Assembly (NCBI GenBank): GCA_027036135.1
Contig: JALVSY010000007.1
Coordinates: forward strand, 500,880-564,879
Length of the DNA stretch: 64,000 nucleotides
Direction of reading: 5' to 3'
DNA from: Pyrodictiaceae archaeon
Lineage (GTDB): Archaea > Thermoproteota > Thermoprotei_A > Sulfolobales > Pyrodictiaceae
The stretch's first letter is position 1. The number at the start of each line of letters is the position of its first letter. Both the position numbers and the translations under genes were made by a program. Shown in pieces: positions 58,388-64,000 of the stretch. The notes under the pieces are model-generated. The model had not been told where the DNA came from. It worked only from the letters and a program-made list of their open reading frames with translations, and searched no databases.

Positions 58388-58961
58388 GAAAGAAATATTC
58401 TTTATTTTAAGTTCTCTGGATGTTGGTAAGTATATGTATACAAATGCTAAGGTTTTATTATTTGCTATTATACCGATGATTGTAATAGCGGTAATAGTTT
58501 TTGTTACGGGCTTGCTTCAGTCTCCCGCGCTTCTGCATAACTTGGAAGCTGTTGTAACCTTTTTTGCTATTTTTGCTTTTATTGTTATTTTCCCTTTTAT
58601 TACCGTCTATATTAGTAGTGGGCATCGGTATATAGGTTACTGGGCCGAAGATTGTACTCTTTACGTAAGAACCATGGGTACTCTGAAGATTCCGCTTGAT
58701 AAGGCAGAGGTTCGTCTTGTGCCTTATGAGGAGTATAAGCCGGTGCTTCGTACGTGGGGTGTTGGTGTTCCTGGTATGGTGTATGGAAAGGTTATTCTAC
58801 GTGGTGGGAGAAAAGGGATAGCTCTTGTGTTTCGGCCGCAAAAGGACGCGATACTAATAACGTATCAGAACATGACTATTGTTATATCGCATCCAGGTAT
58901 TAGGGAGAGCTATGAGAAGTTGTTGAGATACCAGGAGGCGTGTATTAGGCGTGGTGGTTAG
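58380..58961 (+). CDS. Membrane protein with PH-like C-terminal domain, 193 aa
   Basis: Two hydrophobic helices at about residues 25-47 and 58-80 are followed by a cytosolic beta-rich domain (LYVRTMGTLKIPLDKAEVRLVP, GKVILRGGRKGIALVF, ILITYQNMTIVISHP) of the bacterial PH-like type. It is translationally coupled to the radical SAM gene. It might help export, sense or give immunity to the modified product, which is speculative. The 3' half is less AT-rich than the 5' part. Confidence 0.65.
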   Translation: MNKKEIFFILSSLDVGKYMYTNAKVLLFAIIPMIVIAVIVFVTGLLQSPALLHNLEAVVTFFAIFAFIVIFPFITVYISSGHRYIGYWAEDCTLYVRTMGTLKIPLDKAEVRLVPYEEYKPVLRTWGVGVPGMVYGKVILRGGRKGIALVFRPQKDAILITYQNMTIVISHPGIRESYEKLLRYQEACIRRGG

Positions 58962-60303
58962 TTTTTCTCCAGGCTCCTTTCAGTATGTAGGCTAGGGCCT
59001 CCTCCCGGCTAACTCCCTGCTCCTGTGCTATCCGCTCGGCTAGTCTATGGAACCAGTCCCGGTGGAGCTTGTAGGATATGTGGAGCTCGTAGAGATGCAT
59101 AGCTGGGCAAGCCATACAGCCTATGCGGACAAGGCCCTCGTGGTACAATTGGTTTACCGGGAGGTTGCGCTCAAGCAAGAATAATTGGACGACGAGGCGC
59201 GGCCAGTGATAAATCGGCAACGCCCGGATAACGCCGGGTATCAAGGGGTTCTCGCCCAGCCTCGGGGTCTTTGCCCTGGTGGTGCTCTCCCATTTACGCG
59301 CACCATCGAGTACCAGCTTGACTCTCCTCTTCTCGTAGAATTCTCTCAGCGGGTTGAGCTTTAGGAGCCTCGTGCACCACCGGTTATCACGAGTCATGAA
59401 CCCTTTCTCGGCTATGAGCTCTACCGGGTCTAGCCCCGAGCCGATAATCTCCAGGTCAACGCCTATTATCGAGGCTATCTTCTCCACATAGGCCCTTGTC
59501 TCTGGATGCTCCATCCCAGTGTCGACGTAGACTGCGACAACGTTTTCCTGGCCAACAGCCTCGCGGGCAAGCTCCAGTAATGCCGTGGAGTCGGCGCCAC
59601 CGCTGAAAGCCACGTATAGCTTGCCCCTACTGGCTTGGTAGCGGGCATAGACTCTCCGGATGAACTCCCGGGCCTCGGAGGCGAGGGCCCCTGTTACCTC
59701 CTCGTTAGCCCTAACAAGGTCCTCAATGCTAGCCGGGCTTAGTGGTCTGAATCCCCGGGGCGCCATGTCCCGGACACGGGCGATGCACAGCTCTTGGCTC
59801 CTCTCCACTATGCTCGCGGGCCCGACCCAGCCTCTGCTTGCTACCAGTGCGCAGCCGTGCCGGGGGCAGTGCCTTAGTCTGAGCTTCTTCCCCTTGAGCC
59901 TGCCACGTACATTGACCTCCTCCACCACTGCTCCCAGGGACTCGGCGAGGCTAGCAGCAGCACCGCTAGGGTATAGGAGCCAGCCACTAGTCTCGCTGTA
60001 CTCTACTACGCCGAGCCTAGCGGCGTGTGCGAAGACTTCTGCCGCGTACTCGCCCCGGGGCGCGGGGATGCGGTGAAAGACTACGAGGTGGTCGCGGAGA
60101 CCGGGGCCCACGCCGAAGCAGCGCCTCGCGAGGCAATCAGTGATGTGTTTCTCGAAGCGCCCAGCTAGCCAGTAATCACCTCTCATTCTCCAACAAGTAC
60201 TCGTCCTCCTGCAACCAATCACTGGTACTGCTGGCTCCCTCCAGAACCCTAGCTGCTCCAGCACCCTCACTACCGCGTCGAACCCAGCCACAGCACCTAG
60301 CAC
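58945..60303 (-). CDS. PAPS-reductase/ATP-pyrophosphatase family protein with N-terminal extension, 452 aa
   Basis: The C-terminal domain has the PP-loop FSGGADSTALL near residue 235, VYVDTGMEHPET near residue 258 and RWCTRLLKLNP near residue 308, as in PAPS/APS reductases. RIGCMACPA near residue 400 gives a late cysteine pair. The first 190 residues contain cysteines (GCRRTSTCW, DCLARRCFG, HCPRHGC) that may bind zinc or iron-sulfur. It may reduce PAPS made by Sat and CysC, but many archaeal members thiolate or modify other substrates. Confidence 0.78.
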   Translation of the reverse strand: MLGAVAGFDAVVRVLEQLGFWREPAVPVIGCRRTSTCWRMRGDYWLAGRFEKHITDCLARRCFGVGPGLRDHLVVFHRIPAPRGEYAAEVFAHAARLGVVEYSETSGWLLYPSGAAASLAESLGAVVEEVNVRGRLKGKKLRLRHCPRHGCALVASRGWVGPASIVERSQELCIARVRDMAPRGFRPLSPASIEDLVRANEEVTGALASEAREFIRRVYARYQASRGKLYVAFSGGADSTALLELAREAVGQENVVAVYVDTGMEHPETRAYVEKIASIIGVDLEIIGSGLDPVELIAEKGFMTRDNRWCTRLLKLNPLREFYEKRRVKLVLDGARKWESTTRAKTPRLGENPLIPGVIRALPIYHWPRLVVQLFLLERNLPVNQLYHEGLVRIGCMACPAMHLYELHISYKLHRDWFHRLAERIAQEQGVSREEALAYILKGAWRKTNHHA

Positions 60304-60398
60304 CCAGCGCCCCGGCTAGGCCCCTTTCTCATGTGTCCTAGTACTCTTACACCGCTCCCCTTATCCACCAATATACCTAGCCTGGAGGCCCTGGAGCA

Positions 60399-61817
60399 AT
60401 GATTGATCCGGTGAAGCACTATCTGCGCGGAGAAGTGGTCGCCGAGATGGCTGAGTGGCTGCGTGGCAGATGGGTGGCTATCGCTGGTAAGAAGGCCGGG
60501 GAGCAAGTATTCATAAGGCATAGTGGCCCGGGTAGGCCTCTACGCGTCCGTGGCCCAGATGAGCTCCGCAGAATAGTCCTCCGGTACAAGGGCTCTCTGC
60601 GCACCATCTATGGCTCAGTAAACATCTATGCCAGGCTGGAGACTGATAGGGACCTAGAGGATCCAGGAAACATAGTTGCTACGACGCCGTCATGGGACAT
60701 AGACACGGTTCTCGAGAAATGGAGCTACGCCCTGGAGGCGGCGAGAGTAATTATTGAGGCCCTCGAGGCCCACGGTGTTAGGCGCTCAGTCTACCTCCTG
60801 TGGAGCGGCGAGGGAGTCCACATACATATCAACGAGAATGCTTTCTCCGAGGATCTCCGTCGCCGCATACACCCCTTCAACGCCGCCTACGCGGTGGTTG
60901 AGTACATCTTGCTCGAGACCAGGCACCGGATAATAGAGTTGTCCAAGAAGAGCGGTGGCGTGCTGAAAGCGGAGAACATAATGGATGTGAAAAGAGTATT
61001 CACAGCCCCACTCTCGCTTCACCGCGAACACGACCTAGTAGCAGTGGTCTTCCCGCCAGAGAAGCTCGACGAATTCACACTGGACTGGGCCCGGCCCGAG
61101 ACAATGAAGCACTACCCCTATGCTTGGAGACGCTACGAGACGGGCGAGGCCGACGCGCTCGCAGAGGAGGCTGTCCGGAAGCTAGGACTACGCTACCAGC
61201 TATGGCGCGGCATACACGTGAAGAAAAGCGTCGTGACGGCACAGCCAGCGAGCACAACAAGCGCAGCGACTAGCACTAGTGGCGAGGAGAAGCCGAGGAT
61301 AGGGCGCTTCGAGACAATGGCCCTACTCCAGGCAGCAAGGTACTACGTGCTAACCGGTGACCTTGACAAGGCCAAGAGCTTTGGGCTCAACCGCGCAATT
61401 TTCTACGCCTGGGCAAAGTACTATGGCCCAAGCGGGCGCTACGCCAGGGTAGCAGCGACGAGGCAGAGCAACAGCGAGAAGAGATTCGTCAAGGTATTCG
61501 AGGAAGAGGTGCCGGTAGGCCCTAGCGGCTACTTCGAGATGGGAGGCAAGGAGCAGAGACCCGAGGACTTTGACCGGCAGATACGCTCTCGCTTCGAGCA
61601 GCTCATGTCATGGGAACAGGTCTGGAAGAAGACCATAGAGTATGTCTCCAAGTTCCCTAGGAGCGTCCTACGCGACCCACAGAAGTTCTACGAGGAAGTC
61701 TACCTCCCAGTAAGGGACAACTTCGTTGAGAAAGTATTGCTCGGGAAGGGAGAGGCACGGGGCCCGACACTACTAGACTTCCTAGGAAAAGAAAGGAAGG
61801 AGAAGAAGACCAAGTAA
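60399..61817 (+). CDS. Archaeo-eukaryotic primase superfamily protein, 472 aa
   Basis: SWDIDT near residue 98-103 is the catalytic DxD, WSGEGVHIHINE near residue 134-145 is the sxH motif, and DVKRVFTAPLSLH near residue 200 supplies the third acidic/basic motif of the AEP fold, as in PriS. The rest is unlike the standard small primase subunit, so it is a separate branch. The C terminus has GPTLLDFLGKERKEKK, which resembles a PCNA-interacting tail. A role in DNA repair or replication priming is inferred. Confidence 0.72.
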   Translation: MIDPVKHYLRGEVVAEMAEWLRGRWVAIAGKKAGEQVFIRHSGPGRPLRVRGPDELRRIVLRYKGSLRTIYGSVNIYARLETDRDLEDPGNIVATTPSWDIDTVLEKWSYALEAARVIIEALEAHGVRRSVYLLWSGEGVHIHINENAFSEDLRRRIHPFNAAYAVVEYILLETRHRIIELSKKSGGVLKAENIMDVKRVFTAPLSLHREHDLVAVVFPPEKLDEFTLDWARPETMKHYPYAWRRYETGEADALAEEAVRKLGLRYQLWRGIHVKKSVVTAQPASTTSAATSTSGEEKPRIGRFETMALLQAARYYVLTGDLDKAKSFGLNRAIFYAWAKYYGPSGRYARVAATRQSNSEKRFVKVFEEEVPVGPSGYFEMGGKEQRPEDFDRQIRSRFEQLMSWEQVWKKTIEYVSKFPRSVLRDPQKFYEEVYLPVRDNFVEKVLLGKGEARGPTLLDFLGKERKEKKTK

Positions 61818-61857
61818 CGCCTACTAATACCCTAGTCCTTGTTTCCCTCCTTCCCCG

Positions 61858-63099
61858 CTACTCTATGGTCAGCGCCTCTACGGCGTCAACAAGCTCATCC
61901 TCATCAATGGAGCCGTGCTTCTCAACGATATAGCGGACACTCATGCCGCAGGACTTCAGTATGTTTTCGAGCCTCTTACCAGCAGCTCCTCCCCAGCCAT
62001 AACTAGTGAGTATAACAACCCTCTGCCCGGCGCCAGTCTTGTCGCATAGGAGTTCGGCGATGTATTTCATCAGGGGGACTACGGAGGCCTCGTAAGTAGG
62101 TGCACCCACTACTAATAAGCTGGAGTCAATAGCGTCGCCGAGGACATCTGATACAAGGGCTCGCTCAGAGTCATTAAAGCCATAGACGCTTACCCGGTAG
62201 CCCTTCGAGGCAAGTAGCTCAGCAGCCCTCCTAGCAGCCTTCTCAACGCCGCCATACATGCTGACATATACCACAGTGGCCTTCGTAGCTATTGTGTGCT
62301 TCTCTCCCCAGAACCGATAAAGCTCAATAGCCCGGTCAACGTTCTCCTCCAGGACTAGGCCGTGTAGAGGCGCTACCGTGTTGAACAGGTTTCTATAGTC
62401 CTCTAGCTTATCCGTGCCCTTGACTACCCAGTCACGATAAGAACCTATAACGGTGGCGAAGTACTTCTTCATAAACCACGCATACTTCTCGAAATCAACG
62501 CCCCTATCACTTAGCTGGCTTGGCACCGAGTAGGCTCCGAAGACGTCACCGCTAAAGAGGACACCAAGTGGCTCAAGGATACTCATATATGTATCGGGCC
62601 AATGGAGCCAAGGAGTAGCAATGAACTCCAGTACATAGTCTCCTCCAAGCTCTAGCCGGAGCCCATTCCGCAGAGGACGATAATTATTGAGCTTCACGCC
62701 ATAAGTCTTCTCAATAATATTCCTAGCAACCGGGTGCGAATGAACAGCTATCTTCTCGTTCCTCTCTAGCAGCCGAGGTATAGCCCCGCTATGGTCAGGC
62801 TCGCTATGATGAACAACAAGGTCACTAATAGACCCAATATCAGTAATAGATTCAAGAGCCTCTAGAAAACAGTCAGCAAACCCAGCCTTAACAGTGTCCA
62901 GGAGCATAGTCTTCTCGGGCCCAGTAACTAGGTAGGAGTTATACGTTATGCCCTCCGGTATCTCCCACAAAGCCTCAAAGAACCTTATCCCCTTATCATT
63001 GACGCGGAGAACATAGAGATTGTCACGAAGCTTATCAACCAGTACCTCGCCATCATGGCCACAGGGATAGGTCTTCAGCACGGAGCACTCAACCCTCAA
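61858..63099 (-). CDS. Flavodiiron protein (A-type, oxygen/nitric-oxide reductase)
   Basis: The metallo-beta-lactamase domain has HHSEPDHSG (H98, E100, D102, H103) and later SGDVFGAYS for the di-iron site, and residues 265-410 are the flavodoxin-like domain (VVYVSMYGGVEKAARRAA, VGAPTYEASVVPLM, TSYGWGGAA). It reduces O2 or NO to protect an anaerobe, taking electrons from a rubredoxin or similar partner, none of which lies nearby. The length of 413 is typical. Confidence 0.92.
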   Translation of the reverse strand: MRVECSVLKTYPCGHDGEVLVDKLRDNLYVLRVNDKGIRFFEALWEIPEGITYNSYLVTGPEKTMLLDTVKAGFADCFLEALESITDIGSISDLVVHHSEPDHSGAIPRLLERNEKIAVHSHPVARNIIEKTYGVKLNNYRPLRNGLRLELGGDYVLEFIATPWLHWPDTYMSILEPLGVLFSGDVFGAYSVPSQLSDRGVDFEKYAWFMKKYFATVIGSYRDWVVKGTDKLEDYRNLFNTVAPLHGLVLEENVDRAIELYRFWGEKHTIATKATVVYVSMYGGVEKAARRAAELLASKGYRVSVYGFNDSERALVSDVLGDAIDSSLLVVGAPTYEASVVPLMKYIAELLCDKTGAGQRVVILTSYGWGGAAGKRLENILKSCGMSVRYIVEKHGSIDEDELVDAVEALTIE

Positions 63100-63160
63100 T
63101 TAACAAGAAGGAAGCCCCTGGAAAATTAATACAATACTCCTAGAAACACGCACGAAACCC

Positions 63161-63490
63161 CTAGCCCCCATCATCGCGGCCCTCTGGGTAGAGCCTTACG
63201 CGGTAAACACCATCAGTGACCGTGACATGTCTCTTGCCGCGATAAACCCTTAATCCCTTCTCACGAGCAATCCTAGCAACAACTTCAATATTGCTGCACT
63301 CAAGCTCAACATAATCTGGGTGATAATCTATGAGCAGCAAATGCCCCTTCTCAACAGCCCTACGCGTATAGCCCGTAGGGCGGCAATAATCGAGGAGAAA
63401 TCCCATATACTCGGGAACCGCGATCCCAGGAACAATCACTATCATCCTAGCGCCTAGCGGGCTTGGCTTCCTCTGCTTCTTAGGCGCCAA
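63161..63490 (-). CDS. Hypothetical basic protein, 109 aa
   Basis: The N terminus is basic (MAPKKQRKPSPLG), and the remainder is mixed alpha/beta. I first considered SRP19 because of size and a charged C terminus, but its conserved motifs are absent. It overlaps the nucleotidyltransferase-like gene by 11 bases and is probably co-transcribed with it. The family is unknown. Confidence 0.55.
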   Translation of the reverse strand: MAPKKQRKPSPLGARMIVIVPGIAVPEYMGFLLDYCRPTGYTRRAVEKGHLLLIDYHPDYVELECSNIEVVARIAREKGLRVYRGKRHVTVTDGVYRVRLYPEGRDDGG

Positions 63491-64000
63491 TCCTGACCCC
63501 CATTCTTCTAAGTATCTTTGTTAATTCCTTTTCTAGTCCTGCTTCGCTGGCCCGCTTGAGCAGGTAGTTTAGATCTATGTTTTTCACCTGGGCTATTACT
63601 CTCTTGACATCGCTTATATCCTTCTTTTCGCCTGACATTAGCTTAAGAATTACTAGGTCCTCTAGGCTGGGTAAGTACACGTTATCACATATGTCCTTGG
63701 AGCGCTTAATCCATTCTTCATCGAGAATTAGTGGAGCATAGTTTATGTCAACGTGTATGTCGTCCTCTACTAGTAGTCCCCATTTCCTCCATTGTACTTT
63801 GAACCCCTTACTCCGAAGCACATTAGTGATAGTGTCTCTAACATCCTTTGTGAAGGGCGAAGTTATGGTTAGATTCCAGTCTCGGGTCTCTCTCCCTATA
63901 TTTATGCCGTGTAGAAGTAATGCTCTTGCGCCTATTAGGAAAACTTTCATTCCAATACTTTCAAGTAAGTTTGCTATCTTAATTAGCGTAGATGGTAGGA
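63480..64000 (-). CDS. Nucleotidyltransferase-fold protein, 5' end probably beyond the window
   Basis: VFLIGARALLLHGINIGRETRDWNLTI and VDINYAPLILDEEWI with a SLEDLVILKLMSGEKKDISDV segment match the minimal nucleotidyltransferase/AbiEii-like fold. The catalytic DxD reads D-W-N, so activity is doubtful. The track starts at the internal ATG 63950, but the same frame is open to the window edge and encodes PSTLIKIANLLESIG, the helix that normally precedes the first strand. The gene is therefore likely truncated by the window. Confidence 0.7.
   Translation of the reverse strand, partial: LPSTLIKIANLLESIGMKVFLIGARALLLHGINIGRETRDWNLTITSPFTKDVRDTITNVLRSKGFKVQWRKWGLLVEDDIHVDINYAPLILDEEWIKRSKDICDNVYLPSLEDLVILKLMSGEKKDISDVKRVIAQVKNIDLNYLLKRASEAGLEKELTKILRRMGVRIGA

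Noticed and set aside
59660-60076. 138-residue plus-strand frame
   Set aside because: It is a shadow of the PAPS-reductase-family gene.
63161-63490. SRP19 signal-recognition protein
   Set aside because: The length and charge are similar, but the SRP19 RNA-binding motifs are absent.

Overview
The window looks like chromosomal DNA of a hyperthermophilic crenarchaeon (Thermoproteota), most plausibly Desulfurococcales/Pyrodictiaceae (Pyrodictium, Hyperthermus or a relative). The signs are archaeal-only or typical families (Nep1, PaREP1-like, archaeo-eukaryotic primase, NadX with NadA/NadC, M29 peptidase), many GTG/TTG starts with GGAGGTGA-type ribosome sites, AGG/AGA/ATA/CTA-rich codons, ETNKRID-repeat coiled-coil proteins and many VapBC-type toxin-antitoxin pairs. 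The species call is an inference from gene content, not from a marker gene.

Region 1 (1-20000) is a surface-glycan locus. It holds glycosyltransferases of the GT2 and GT4 types, a very AT-rich 892-residue membrane protein, a Wzx-type flippase, an FkbM methyltransferase, a 5'-truncated sugar epimerase, a sulfatase/phosphodiesterase-type hydrolase, and a full dTDP-L-rhamnose operon (rmlA-rmlB-rmlD-rmlC). The stretch of about 1650-6600 is much more AT-rich than its surroundings, which suggests transfer. Region 2 (20000-25000) is a decaying defence/toxin-antitoxin zone: a PIN gene with an in-frame amber codon, a VapBC locus with a ruined toxin, and a second VapBC locus with a frameshifted antitoxin but an intact toxin. 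The last two share a palindromic 16-base upstream element.

Region 3 (25000-34600) is a sulfate-activation module. ATP sulfurylase, APS kinase, a TauE-type anion permease, an AlkP-superfamily phosphodiesterase, a DHH phosphoesterase that could clear pAp, and two related ribbon-helix-helix regulators belong here. A PAPS-reductase-family protein lies at 58945-60303. Three paralogous coiled-coil genes (15496, 20317, 31935) are scattered through regions 1-3. Region 4 (34600-46900) carries a Ni/Co transporter with a perfect inverted repeat in its promoter, tRNA-Ser(GGA), a PEBP protein, a tauABC/ssuABC-type ABC transporter whose ATPase gene is frameshifted, UbiD and UbiA, an M29 aminopeptidase, an HD hydrolase and the Nep1 rRNA methyltransferase.

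Region 5 (46850-56100) has a toxin gene sandwiched between two near-duplicate antitoxins, then a four-gene minus-strand operon in which a Re-citrate-synthase-like enzyme is followed by an aconitase-like heterodimer and an NAD-type isocitrate-dehydrogenase-like enzyme. This could be a complete route from acetyl-CoA and oxaloacetate to 2-oxoglutarate built from leucine/lysine-pathway paralogues. An AbrB/PIN pair and a nadA-nadC-nadX operon for NAD synthesis follow. Region 6 (56150-64000) contains the best candidate for an undescribed system: an AT-rich four-gene cassette with a Tat-like exported small protein (frame broken at an AT dinucleotide repeat), an 86-residue Cys-free aromatic peptide, a radical SAM protein with extra C-terminal cysteines and a membrane PH-like protein. 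After it come the PAPS-reductase-family protein, a primase-superfamily protein with a PIP-like tail, a flavodiiron protein and a partial nucleotidyltransferase that runs off the window.
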